A stretch of 64,000 nucleotides of DNA, from contig JBBBWG010014112.1 in NCBI GenBank assembly GCA_037176905.1, forward strand, positions 1 to 64,000, given 5' to 3'. The DNA comes from Azolla pinnata (taxonomy: Eukaryota > Streptophyta > Polypodiopsida > Salviniales > Salviniaceae). The translations under genes were made by a program, and so were the position numbers. The notes beneath the pieces were generated by a model. It was given only the letters and a program-made list of their open reading frames with translations, did not search any database and had not been told where the DNA came from. This document shows positions 1-11,348 of this stretch, in pieces; position 1 is the stretch's first letter, and the number at the start of each line of letters is the position of its first letter.

Positions 1-21
1 TGGTGGTGGTGGTGGTGGTGG

Positions 22-77
<56 letters not shown>

Positions 78-611
78 GTGATGATGATTATGACGGTGAT
101 GATGTTGATGCTGATGACGGTGGTTATGATGATGATGATGATGATGATGGTGGTGATGGTGATGGTGGTGGTGGTGATGATGATGGTGATGATGGTGGTG
201 GTGATGATGATGGTGACGATGATGATGATGGTGATGATGATGATGGTGACGGTGGTGGTGATGATGATTATGATTATGATGATGCTGATGCTGATGCTGA
301 TGCTGATGATGGTGATGATTGTTATGATGTTGATGATGGTGATGATTGTTATGATGCTGATGATGGTGATGATTGTTATGATGCTGATGATGGTGATGAT
401 TGTTATGATGCTGATGATGATGATGATTGTTATGATGATGATGATTGTTATGATGCTGCTGATGATGATGATTGTTATGATGCTGATGATGGTGATGATG
501 ATTGTTATGATGCTGATGATGATGATGATTGTTATGATGCTGATTATGATGATGATGGCTTTTGATCCGCTCAAGTTTCAAGCATATAATGATTTCAACT
601 TAGCATTTTAG
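1..611. repeat. Degenerate ATG/TGG trinucleotide array
   Basis: The first 560 or so bases are almost entirely ATG, GTG and TGG triplets, which start as pure TGG and ATG runs and then mix. From about 305 to 545 a higher-order unit appears, roughly TGATGATTGTTATGATGC, repeated about ten times with small length changes. The long open frame of Met and Val across it is a by-product of the triplet repeat and I do not take it as a gene. The array may continue to the left of the window. Confidence 0.95.
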
Positions 612-1259
612 GGTGGAGAAATTGTTCAAGATTGTGGGGCACAAATGAAAGAGGAGGCAAGATTCCTGCCCCTATCCATCCTCCTCATACGTGTCGATCA
701 CTCCAGAATCCATCGTATACCAGTTTCGATCAATGGCTTCAATGCGGTAATGGGTGTCATCCCACCAAATTGCATTATAATAGGTGCAATGCAACATTAA
801 TAGAACGTACTCTTTCAGAAATGAGAACATTTTTAGTACTAAGTTTAAATTTAGTTTTAGGGTTAGGGTTTAGGGTACCATAGGACTGCAACCCCACATG
901 TATTCCCACTCATATTGCGTTATGGCTTCACAATGCTCTTATTGAAGCAATTTGTCCATCTTTGCATGCACCCATTAAGACCTAATTGTCTGCGGAAACT
1001 CAATGATGTGGCTCGGAAGTGGTGCACGTCGACCACCCTCACGCCGGATGTGGCCACGCTCACGCTCGATGGATAGCCTGATTGCATTGTACCTGTCCAC
1101 CCAAGGTCTCATACCTACGTGCTCAGGATACAGAAGTTATTCATATTTGCATGAAGCTCCCGCCCTAAATTACACTGCGGCCCATCCCTTGTAAAATGAT
1201 AGTGGGACTATCTTCTTCTCTCACATCCATCGCTGACAACGAATGTCGAATGGAAAAGG

Positions 1260-3052
1260 GGTGGGCCGGTAGCGACGAATTTGTCTGGTGTAAATACTAG
1301 GAGATGAATACTATGCTTTCTTAAATTAACCACCCTTCGCTCATGCTACGTTTTGGCCGCACATTCTGTGTCACAAAAGCCTTCAACATTTTCATGAAAC
1401 GCTGCAAGAAAAACATCCATCTGCTGGAGACTGGGCCGCATATCGCCATATCTTGGATAATGTGCACCAGCAAATGCACCTGACTAGTGAGAATAGATTG
1501 CGGAAAGGTATCCTCAAGAAGACACATTGCCTCTAGACTCGTCGGGTCTGCCTCTTTCGCACTTACAAAACGCACGAGCGTGCCGAGCTTGTATAAACAC
1601 TGTCGAAGCAGTACATAAGCTATTCTAGATACACTAATCGGGAAAATGAACTATTTATGAAAATAGAATTCGTCAATTGTTAAGGTTATTGAAATAAACT
1701 GATTAAGATTCTAGAAATACAAGTAAAAATCTAATTCATTACCCGTAACATCTTATGCCAATCATGGGACTTCAAACCCACGAAGTTGTTCCACCCCTTT
1801 TCGTCTTTGTTTCGAGAACACCCCTCTCAAATATCGCATATATCCGATCGAGGTTCTAATCGTGGTGATCATCTTCTTTACATCTCGCATTTTTTATCTC
1901 GTCAATGTCCACGAAGAGCTCAGTAATATCAGTTGCCCATTTTTGCGCTTCACCGGCCATGCATTGGGTATCTTCCTGCAACACTGCAAATCCATCCAAA
2001 TGCCCAATGAGTCAGATGGTCCCACACTGTCGTTGCCACATTCTTGAAGATGTGCATTGGGTCCAAGAAGTGGTTTATTTTGAGGTCCTCCCTATATGGC
2101 AACTCGAAAAATATTGACAACCTACAAACACATCGTTGATAGTTGCGGCAAAATCGATGCAAACTTGCAGCAAAATGGCGACAAATTTGCGGCAAATCGT
2201 AGCAACCATGCAACATATGTGCAACAAATAACATAATCTTAGATTCTCTTACCTGGACATCCCAGGCATAGCTTCCCCATTAGCTTGCACCCACATCTCC
2301 TTCCACGCTTCATAGTCAGATATCTTGGCGGTACGTTGTTTTCAGCTGCTTAGTAGCGTTGATGTGTGGGTGGAAGAAATCTATCGTGATTTGAAAAAAT
2401 GACTCGTTTGAGATGAGGCGGTCGTATAGACACGAGGGTTGGTCCACATCTGGGGCAGACATGGTACCTTGAGGTCGATAACCTGTGAGTTGAACAGGAC
2501 TTGTGTCAGAGTAGTTACTCGTAGTCGTTAACTCTACACAAAGGAGATCTAAATTGGTTTAACATCCTAACCTGAACATTGCCCGAACCTTGGGAAGTTA
2601 TGCATTGTCTATATTAGAATTGCTCAAAAGTTTAATAGACAATTGGGATGGGCCTTTGACATATCTTCTATTCGAACCCCTTGCCATAATAATTGTAACT
2701 CTTCCACATGTGGTGTTAGGTATATATCCATATTCGTAACCTTGTACTTGCTAGAGATGAGGAGTGTTAACATGACATGACCCTTCTTGATCGCCATGTG
2801 TGGAGGCAGGTTGTAATTCACTAGCACAATTGGCCAAACACTGTATGAGTTGCTTCGAAGCCCAAACGGGATCATACCGTCCGTCCCTAAATCTAACCTC
2901 AAGTTTCGGGGCTCATCTCCAAATTCAAGCCAATTGGAATCGATATGTTGCCACACTAGATAATCGGTTGGTATTCTCCACTTCCCATCATGACTCCGAT
3001 GTGTTACATGCCAATCCATCAATGAGGCGATATATTGACATTGGAACATCAT
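1260..3052 (-). pseudogene. tnp2-type CACTA transposase remnant
   Basis: The DDE-type transposase of CACTA elements cuts at element ends carrying CACTA termini. Three separated minus-strand blocks are recognisable. 3052-2624 has DPRNLRLDLGTDGMIPFG-like sequence (here EPRNLRLDLGTDGMIPFG) followed by YSVWPIVLVNYNLPP and EELQLLWQGV. 2234-1950 has LPYREDLKINHFLDPMHIFK, equivalent to the usual LPYWEDLKLRHNLDVMHIEK. 1575-1321 has the DUF4218-like VHLLVHIIQDMAICGPVSSR and RWMFFLQRFMKMLKAFV. After this the frame is lost, although similarity continues toward about 1,260. Two gaps between blocks (about 2,110-2,230 and 3,126-3,370) are filled with the element's repeat motif and could be introns. An N-terminal segment may lie at 3711-3427 but I do not recognise it. 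Confidence 0.85.
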
Positions 3053-3125
3053 ACAAAGTCTCGGAATAACCGGGAAGTCTCAAAGTACATGAAATAAACA
3101 ATGGCCCAGGTATTATCAATGCAAA

Positions 3126-3370
3126 TTAGTAATGTTGCAGCAACTTTGCATCAAACTCGCGGCAACCATGCAGCAATGTCACGGCAATTTTACAACAAAC
3201 TAACAGCAAACATACAACAAACTTGCGGCAAATATGCAACAAACTAGTTGCAAACTTGAAGCAAATTAGCGGCAAACTTGCAGCAAGGTTGCGGCTAAAC
3301 TTGAAGCACTTTTGCGGCAACCTTGCACCAAAATTGCGGCCAAATTGCAGCAAGGTTGCAACAACTTTGC
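3126..3370. repeat. CACTA-internal short-motif array
   Basis: About 20 imperfect copies of a motif of roughly 11-12 bases, such as TTGCGGCAAAC, TTGCAGCAAAC and ATGCAACAAAC, lie head to tail. A smaller patch of the same motif is at 2,110-2,230. Both sit between transposase coding blocks, so they are probably intronic. The motif is the same as in the subterminal array at 4,010-4,605. Confidence 0.85.
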
Positions 3371-4009
3371 ACCTAATTGCATGGAATAAATTGTAAAATC
3401 ATTAAATTTGTAAACGTAGTTTTAGGCTAACCTTTCGAGGAACTTGCATTGATGAAATGTCTCATCGATATCTTGCCTTGAGGTCGTTGGTTGCTAGCTA
3501 TATCCGGACGAGGAGGAATATCATCGGTTACAGCTACAGCGAGAGTCTGGATGTATTTCAGAAGTCTCGGAGTGATCACAGACGACCAACTGATCCTAGG
3601 TTTGGGCATATAGCCGGAACTGTCGGGCATCAATGCTAATTTGGAGGCAGGCGAAGGTGTAACAAATGCTCGGGAACTCGACCAAAACCCGACACTAGGT
3701 CTGGTCATCATATACTAAGGTTAGATATTTACGATGATAATAACTCTAGTGAGTATGGCCCTTCTCCTTAGTTTTCTTTTTTTTTGTTCAGCTTGTATAG
3801 ACTTGACTTGTATTGTAATTTTGAACTTTTCTCATTGTAATATATACTTGGTGAAATTTAATTTCAGATCCCTAATTTGTGTTTTTTAAATTATAATTCT
3901 AAATATATTGCTAATTATTGATCAATCTAGCACTCAATCAGAAAATATTAAGCAAAAATAAGCGTATAATTTGCATTAAAACCACGTCCATTTTCCAACT
4001 ACATCACTG

Positions 4010-4605
4010 CAAATTTGTAACAAAACTCGCTGCAAACTTGAAACAAAACTCGCAGCAAACTTGAAACAAAACTCGCTGCAAAACTCGCGGCAAATTGAGC
4101 AGCAATGCTCACGGTAAATTAGCAGCAAACCTCACGGAAATTTGGAAATATCTTCCTGACAAAATTGCAACAACTTAGCAGAAAGTTCCCGATAAATTAG
4201 AAGAAAATTAGGAGCAACCTCGCATCAAACGCGCAACAATACTCGCTGCAAACTTGTAGTAATACTCGCGGCAAATTAGCAGGAAATGTAGTAATGCTCG
4301 CGGTAAATGACGATTTGATTGCAGCTAAAGCTGCGGCAAAACGTGCGGAAATGTAGCTGCAAACGGGCGTATATGTTTGCGTATATATGCGCATATATAC
4401 ACGCATATACTCTTGCAGATGTAGTCGCGGAAAAGCTCGCGGATATATTTGAGTATAAGGTTGCAGAAACAAGCGCGACAAGGCTCGTGGTAATGGTCGC
4501 GGCAAAATTTCGCGGCAAAACAGAATGTCGTTTGCCGCGAGTTTTGCCGCGACTTTTCCTGAGCTGTTGCAGAAGAAATTTCGTGGCAAAACTTGCAGCA
4601 AACAT
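4010..4605. repeat. CACTA subterminal motif array
   Basis: Dozens of degenerate copies of a GC-containing motif (AACTCGCGGCAAA, AACTTGCAGCAAA, GCTCGCGGTAAA) fill this stretch and run up to the element terminus at 4622. Both orientations occur near 4,500-4,560, where GTTTTGCCGCGAG appears. In En/Spm elements such arrays bind the element-encoded TNPA-like protein; that role here is inferred from position only. Confidence 0.85.
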
Positions 4606-4606
4606 A

Positions 4607-4622
4607 CCAATACCTTGTAGTG
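4607..4622 (-). other. CACTA terminal sequence
   Basis: Read on the minus strand these bases are CACTACAAGGTATTGG, beginning with the canonical CACTA. The next three plus-strand bases (4623-4625, TTG) would be the target-site duplication, but its partner was not found. Confidence 0.8.
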
Positions 4623-5149
4623 TTGTCACACCAATAGAGTCTCAACGCCATCAAGAGATGATATCAATTGAGAGGGAGTGACACTCTTATATATACCCAA
4701 TTCCTAGTTCCCTAGTCTGTTTACACTTGGTCACATCATATACAACAATATCAAGGGGAAAGACACGATTGGTTATCTCTCATTGTAAAATTGAATGTGT
4801 TCAATTCTAATTCCATCTTTCTAACGTGGTTTAACTCAAACAGTGATTGACCATAAGGTCCATGATATAACTATTTTGATTAGTTATGTTCGAGCTCGTT
4901 AAAGTAAGGTATTAGCTGAATGAGATAGAGGGTAGCAATAACAACTTGGCACAACAAGAGGACTCTACAACAAAACAAAAGCTATAGTGAGAAGTTTCTA
5001 ACATGCGCAAGAGATTTGGATTTCAACCTAATAGACAATAACTTTGTGAGCTTTTGTCCAACGAGATCAAGGATATCTAAATCATGGAATGGGCTTTTAT
5101 CATGTGAAGTTTGCTATGATAATTTCTTTTATTTTATGGCTTGATACTT

Positions 5150-5650
5150 TAGAATGTTTATGTGGCCAAACCTCTTGTGTCACAAGTAGATTTTTATCTA
5201 GATCTTTTGTCCTTTAGCTTATATAGTCAAACTCATGTTATTGGAGTCGAGGATGAGCATTTGGCTTTCTCTACATTTAGGGGCTATGAGCCATCTGGCC
5301 AATAATTTTCAATGAAGTGGCCTCCATGATTGAAGCGAACTTACATACCTTGTTCTAGTATTTTTTGAAATGATACCTAATTTTTTGTGATCCTCCACAC
5401 ATGTAGAACATGTTTGATGTTGCCCTTTTGATAAATATGACCCAAAGGTACAACATTGATATGCTCGATTGAATTTGTTGAGTCATCATTAGTCTCAACA
5501 TATCCTAGTCGTTCGGGTTCCCTTAGATTCATGAACCATATTTTATGTTTCATCATATGGTTGGAAACACGCAAATTAACATACCGATAAACGTCTTTAA
5601 ACTTGGTGGTACTTGAGGCAATAGTGCTCGCTTCACAACAAACAATAGGT
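5150..5650 (-). mobile_element. Ty1/copia retrotransposon fossil (fragment)
   Basis: The minus strand shows similarity to the region of Ty1/copia polyproteins between the protease and the integrase (protease-like SNHMM..K..WF followed by pre-integrase sequence). No long terminal repeats were recognised around it. The copy is an old, broken fragment with several breaks. Identification rests on short recognisable stretches. Confidence 0.5.
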
Positions 5651-7849
5651 CATAATCTTAATGTTTAAAATTATTGGCATAGTTAGAACTTTACAAGTTT
5701 GTCAGATCATTCTTCTTCTCAATGTAGTCTTCTTCATAGCGGCCCGATTTAGCAAAATACTAACATTTAATTAACATGTTTTGTCAATTCACACAACATT
5801 CATGGATTTACCATCTTTCAAAAGTTTTTCAACTACTCCCACTCATGCTGGTATTTAGTGGTGTCAACATGTTCTCTACTATCCTAACCATGCACCTCGA
5901 CCAAATTTTCCTCTTCTTTTGTCGCTCTGTCCTAGACCACCATTCGAGTGTAAATAGAACATCTACATGCTAACCGATGCACTTCTCCTAGCCTTCGCAT
6001 GGTTTTCTCTACTGAGTACTATCAACAATAAGTCTAAGAAAGATGAGGTACTTACTTTAAAACCATAAGACCAATTCTAACATTGAGCCCCTTGACTCTT
6101 AAAGGTTCTCAAGTCTTCTTTACTGCATGGGATCACGGTTTAAAATGGAGGTTGTAACGAAGCAGATGGAATGGTTTTAGTTATGGGTCAACTTAATATT
6201 TCATCCCATCAACTTGAGATTTAGAGCGGTCATGCACCTAGAAAGAGTATACTTTGTAACTTATGTGAAATGAAGGTTGAGTGTGAGGAGCATTTTACTT
6301 GAAAGATACCTAATTTATATAAAGATTTGAGAAAAATACAAATAGATGTTTAGTCCAACCTCTTATTAATGATAGCTAATTAATACTTTAGATCCGACGA
6401 AACTAAGATCAAAATATTTAGTAGACAATAAAACAATACTAATTAAAATATTGATATATTTTTTCTCGTAGTACTAATAAAAACTCAAAACAAAGTTTTA
6501 GTATATATTTCTTTCCAAACTTCAAGGTAGTATCAAACTAGGTCTTTCATATGAAGAGGCGGAGACCCAAAGAGCAAAATGAACACCTCAAGTACTTAGT
6601 TGTAGAGTAATTGAACGTTATGATATAGATATATGCAAGAGATCTAGGCACTATGAGCTACCACACTAAAACTTATGGTTAGATTACAATCAAAGTAACA
6701 TTTGACTCCTTTTATTTTCCCTCTTATCTTTGAGAGATTTAGATGAAAATAAAACAATTTTTATATCATGATTATCTCTATTACCATAAGCATATATAGC
6801 ATGTAAATTATTTTTTTCTCATTTTTATATTTAATGGTAGTTAAGTGAAGATAACGTATTTCGCATAATCCCAATATGAATGCGTGGATACAATAAAAAT
6901 ATATATTGTAAGTTTTGTCTCACGGACCATGTTAGCTTAAGGATCCATTAATATATCTTTTTTTATTTACTTATTTAAGAGTAAAGGAGTATATGAAAGG
7001 GAAGGATGAAGTTTACAATATTCTTATATTCGATGCATAAAAGGATACAATCCTATTTAGAAAATCAAGAGAAAATATTTTATTCTATAGTTTTTATAAA
7101 ATTTTAAGGAATATTCAAATTGAGTATGTGGAAGAGAGGGAAGAAGTTACACTATTTTCATATGCAACACATGCAAGACAAGATCCGCATTGAAGTAAGA
7201 TATATATTGTTTACTAGTTCGTGAATTTAACAATGAAAGATTTATAAATGTTTTGTCAAATATAGGCTACTCTTCCAAAGCAAGATGACATGGGTAAACA
7301 ATTGCTACGGAGACGAGCCTTATTCTATCTCATCAGATCTATCAAGGCTTTACAAATTGCATTGCTCTGAGGATTTGGTATTCGACTGTGGCAAAAGAAG
7401 CGAGCTCAAATGGTTTTGCATTAACAAAAGTTGGTGGTGCATGGCTCATTCATAGTAAAGACACGGGTTTAGATAATTTTATCGCCCACATTTTTGTGTT
7501 TTGCTCCTTGGGTTTCGAAGTTTCAAAAGGGTATGAGGTCTTCATATATTTGACACTTTCTTCTTTTATGAGAGAACAATTCCATGGGGTATGGCCATCT
7601 GGTCATCCTTAAGAAGGATGACATCCGACTCTGAGGCTATACTTCGGCTACTTCGGCTGGCCATGGCGTTTACTATGATTTTGCATTTCGTTTACTATGA
7701 TTTTGCAGTTTACGTTCACAAAGTCGAAGAAAGGTCGAATTTGCCAGGCTTTATGGGGATTGCTGTATATAACAAACCCCGACTTTCGAAATGGCTCCAG
7801 TTCCTCGCTCTAATTTACGCTAATCTACGACTCACATCGAATGCACAGT
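5651..7849. other. AT-rich spacer, no gene seen
   Basis: The sequence is strongly AT-rich and broken by stops in all frames. I saw no conserved protein, RNA gene or clear repeat. It may be old transposon sequence flanking the copia fragment, but nothing supports an assignment. Confidence 0.6.
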
Positions 7850-8310
7850 CCATGCAAAGCATGCATTTCTGTCTAGAATGTATGCATGCGGTCTTGCCCT
7901 AGAATGTATGCATGCAGTGCTGCCTAGAATGTATGCATGCATGCATGCATGCATGCTTGTGCACATGGCATGCATGTGAGCGAGCGTGCGTGCGTGTATA
8001 TGCATGCATGCATGCAAGCGTGCATGTGTGTAGGGATACACCGTGCGTATGTATGTGTGCATGCTATGCATGCCCATGTATGTATGCATGCGTGCGTGTG
8101 CATGTGATGCATGCTCATGTATGTGTGCATGCGATGCATGCTCATGTGTGCGTGCATGTGATGCATGCTCATGTATGTATGCATGCGCGCGTGCATGTTA
8201 TGCATGCATACGCATGTATGTATGCATGCGTGGGTGTATGTAGGCATGCATGTCCATGTATGTATGTGTGCATGTATGTATGTATGTATGTATGTATGCA
8301 TGCTGTGGAA
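7850..8310. repeat. TGCATG/CATG microsatellite array
   Basis: About 450 bases are dominated by TGCATG, GTATGTATG and TGCATGCA units, with runs such as TGCATGCATGCATGCATGC near 7,937. The unit is nearly self-complementary, so both strands give long Met/His/Cys-rich or His/Thr-rich open frames, which are artefacts. The array ends about 105 bases before the proteasome start codon, so it occupies the promoter or 5' leader of that gene. CATGCA is also the core of the RY/Sph promoter element; function here is untested. Confidence 0.95.
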
Positions 8311-8415
8311 GAGCTTAACGTGCAGAAGAAGAGAAGACGACGACCTCGACAGTAGCGGAGCTGTTGCAGATCGACTGCAGAAGCCCACAGAGGAACAGAC
8401 GGCGGAGACGTAGCG

Positions 8416-11348
8416 ATGGCGAGCCGCGGAGGAGGAGCTGGGTACGATCGCCACATCACCATCTTCTCTCCTGAGGGGAGACTGTACCAAGTCGGTCAGG
8501 ATCCTGCCTTTCTCTCTCGTCTACCTCGCTTGCTCGCGCATTCGCGTCTTTCCGCTTCACGCTAGGAAACTTCTTCCTCGTGTTCTTTCCATTTCTCTTT
8601 CCACGTTTCTGCCTCGTTTTCTTTCCTAGTCTTTGGAGATAACTTTAGGGTTTCGCTGAAAGCCCTGTCTGATGATGCTCTATCACCGTGTTTTTTTCTT
8701 CTTTTTATCGTTTATGCCTTCTAGAGGGTTTGAAGGAGATCCTTAGCGCCACTGTAACAGCATTTCTGTTGGTTTTGTTTTTGTTGTACCCTAGAATATG
8801 CGTTCAAGGCTGTGAAAGCTTCTGGGATCACATCCATCGGTGTTCGAGGAAAGGATTCTGTCTGTGTGGTCACCCAACGTAAAGTTCCGGTGAGTTTCTG
8901 TGGATTTCTTCCATTCCAAGATCTGTTCTCTCCTTCGTAGTGGTGATTTTGGTCTCTTTCCTAGAGAAAATGTTTGTTGTGTCTAATCTTTCTGCATAGA
9001 GGATGCGATTAGATCGAAGTTCTCATCAGTTCTGTCCGCAGTGGAAATGAAATGGTTTGAGCTGAAAATTTGACAGTAGTTTCAATAGTGAAGCTTGTGC
9101 TACTGGTGAAGGGTATGCCCGTTTGTAGGCTTAATGATTTTTCAACAATAGTAAGATTTTGATATTAGACTTGTTCTGTACAATCTTGAAGATTGGCGAT
9201 TTTGCTGACAAAATGGAGCTCACTGTATTTCTTCTGGCCGTTCATTGTAAAGAATAGAACTTTGTAAAGGATATCTCTTTTTCAAGCATCTTGCAGTATT
9301 TCTGCAAGGTAGTAATATTTTTATCAACATGAATCTTCACAGATTGAGTTTTCTCTAGATCTTCTTTATAAAGATCATGCAGGTAATCGAGAAAGCAATA
9401 TTGTCAACTATGGAAAGCCTGCTGGGTTATCGGTTATTTATCTAGTTTGTAAAGAGCATGTTCTCGTGATGGCAGTTGCTTTCATTACATAGCAGTAGAA
9501 GAAACTGAATTTGGTTTAGAAATTTTTATTGTTCTGGCAATGAGTATTTCTCGTTATTCAGCTATATATTCGTTTTGTTTTGAATCGAGATTATCAAGTT
9601 GATGTAAGCCTGGTATGTAGAGAGGGATTATTCCAAATAGATGTAGTACAGCTATATTAAAGAGTCGTAATATTTTAACATTTTTTTGAGCTGGAAAGGT
9701 ATACTCCCTTTTGTTTTTGAATTGGCATGACCAAGGATGTGTTAAACTAGTCGTTAGATTAAAAGATTGTTTTGCATTATTATTCAAAGGTTTTGTTTTA
9801 CTTTTTCTTCTTTCCGTGGTCTTTTCCCCCTCTCTTAATGCTGTGTAAATTGTCATGATTGGTTGCAGGATAAATTATTGGACCAGACAAGTGTGAGCCA
9901 TTTGTTTCCAATTACAAAGTACATAGGCTTACTTGCAACAGGCATGACTGGTATGATGCAAGGTCCTTTTTTGTTATATTGCAGTAAACTCCTGGAATAT
10001 GTCTTGGCTTTGTTTTTTTTTGCTTTGCACATGTGCCACACATCAACCTCTTTATCTATTTTGTTACTTGGCGACTCCACAGCGGATTCCAGGTCCCTTG
10101 TTCAGCATGCTCGTAATGAAGCTGCCGAGTTCCGTTTCAAAATGGGCTATGAAATTCCCGTAGATTATCTTGCAAAGAGGTCAGTGTATTATCTTTCTCA
10201 CTCACATTAAAGACTTGTCATGGTTAGTGCTGAAAGCTTGTTTTTCAGGCTTGCAGATAAGTCTCAAGTATATACTCAACATGCTTATATGAGACCTTTA
10301 GGAGTAGGTATAAGCAATCATCTTTCTCTTGTTTTACCTGTTTCGATCTTCAGATGCTCACACACAGAGAAACTCTTAATTTATTGGGCCAGGAATAATC
10401 TCATTTTGTAATTTAAGGCTATGGCTTTTATTTATTGAGATTGTGTTTTTTTACTGCCAGCGGCCATGATCCTTGGGATTGATGAAGAGTTGGGACCACA
10501 ATTGTTTAAGTGTGATCCTGCAGGCCATTATGTTGGCTACAAGGTAAGAGTTGATTATGGGTTCATTGCGTTTCATGCTCCATGTTAGATCATTGGAATA
10601 AGTCATGGGCTTAATCATTCCTCTGTTGGTCTTTTTTGCATGCCTTTGATATTATAATTGAGTGATTCTTTCTTTTTTCTTTACTATGTTTGGATATAAC
10701 GATGTCTGTTCACTCAGCAGAGCTTCCAAAACCCTAAAATCTGGATAGTATTGCTATCATAGTACCCATGCTTAAAATTATGAAATCAGTTTAAGGCCAA
10801 ATACAAGATCTTTTTCTTTCCACGATGGATTACCTCTGTTTTACCTTTCACAGATGCCAATGTCTGCTTTTTAAAAACAAAAAAGGTTTCGAGATAAAAT
10901 TCATGTATATTTGTTTTGCATATTGGTAGGCTGCAAGTGCTGGCTTGAAAGAACAAGAAGTTGTCAACTTTCTTGAGAAGAAGATCAAGACCAACACAGA
11001 GCTATCATATGAGGAGACCGTACAGGTAAGAAATTGCATGCATTGCATGAGGTTCACTCGTGTGTGCACAATTTATATCCACTGTAAAACTTTATTTCAA
11101 TAAATCTTTGTGTGTCACAGACAGCAATATCTGCTTTGCAATCAATTCTATTAGAAGATTTCAAGGCAACAGAAATTGAGGTACTGTAAATATTTGATTT
11201 CAAGATTCTAGACTTGGTAGTTACTTTATATTTACTATATCTTTTGATAAATCAGGTTGGAGTGGTGAGGACATCAGATCCTCTGTTTCGCATTCTGTCA
11301 ACAGAAGAGATCGATGAACATTTGACAGCAATCAGTGAACGAGATTGA
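8416..11348 (+). CDS. PAA1: 20S proteasome subunit alpha type-6 (alpha-1 position)
   Basis: This subunit is part of the outer alpha ring of the 20S proteasome, which gates substrate entry; alpha subunits are not proteolytic. Nine coding exons are supported by GT-AG sites and phase: 8416-8494, 8795-8889, 9869-9950, 10083-10179, 10249-10307, 10461-10543, 10930-11025, 11121-11180 and 11256-11348. They give 247 aa, against about 246 in plants. The N-terminus [20 protein letters not shown] is the alpha-subunit signature. Other landmarks are [28 protein letters not shown] and the end [13 protein letters not shown]. The ATG at 8416 gives the expected MASRG start. The gene looks intact. Intron 1 carries a TTTAGGGTTT telo-box-like motif (about 8,644-8,653), often seen near plant housekeeping genes. 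Confidence 0.96.

Larger units (their letters stand above)
870..4622 (-). mobile_element. CACTA (En/Spm) DNA transposon, decayed
   Basis: Minus-strand pieces match the tnp2 family transposase in the expected order: the YSIWPVVL..YNLPP-like block (3052-2624), the DPMHIFKN block (2234-1950) and the C-terminal DUF4218 region (1575-1321). The right end reads CACTACAAGGTATTGG on the minus strand from 4622 to 4607, a typical CACTA terminus. Inside it (about 4,010-4,605) is a dense array of short TGC-RRC-AAA-type repeats, as expected of CACTA subterminal binding motifs. No matching left terminus was found, so the left limit is set by sequence shared with the second copy near 15.6-16.0 kb. Coding pieces are separated by introns and damage, so the copy is probably non-autonomous. 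Confidence 0.85.

Noticed and set aside
3-611. 202-codon open frame of Met and Val
   Set aside because: It is only the translation of an ATG/GTG triplet array.
7832-8490. Several overlapping open frames on both strands, up to 188 codons
   Set aside because: All come from the TGCATG microsatellite; composition is His/Met/Thr/Cys repeats, and parts overlap the true proteasome first exon.
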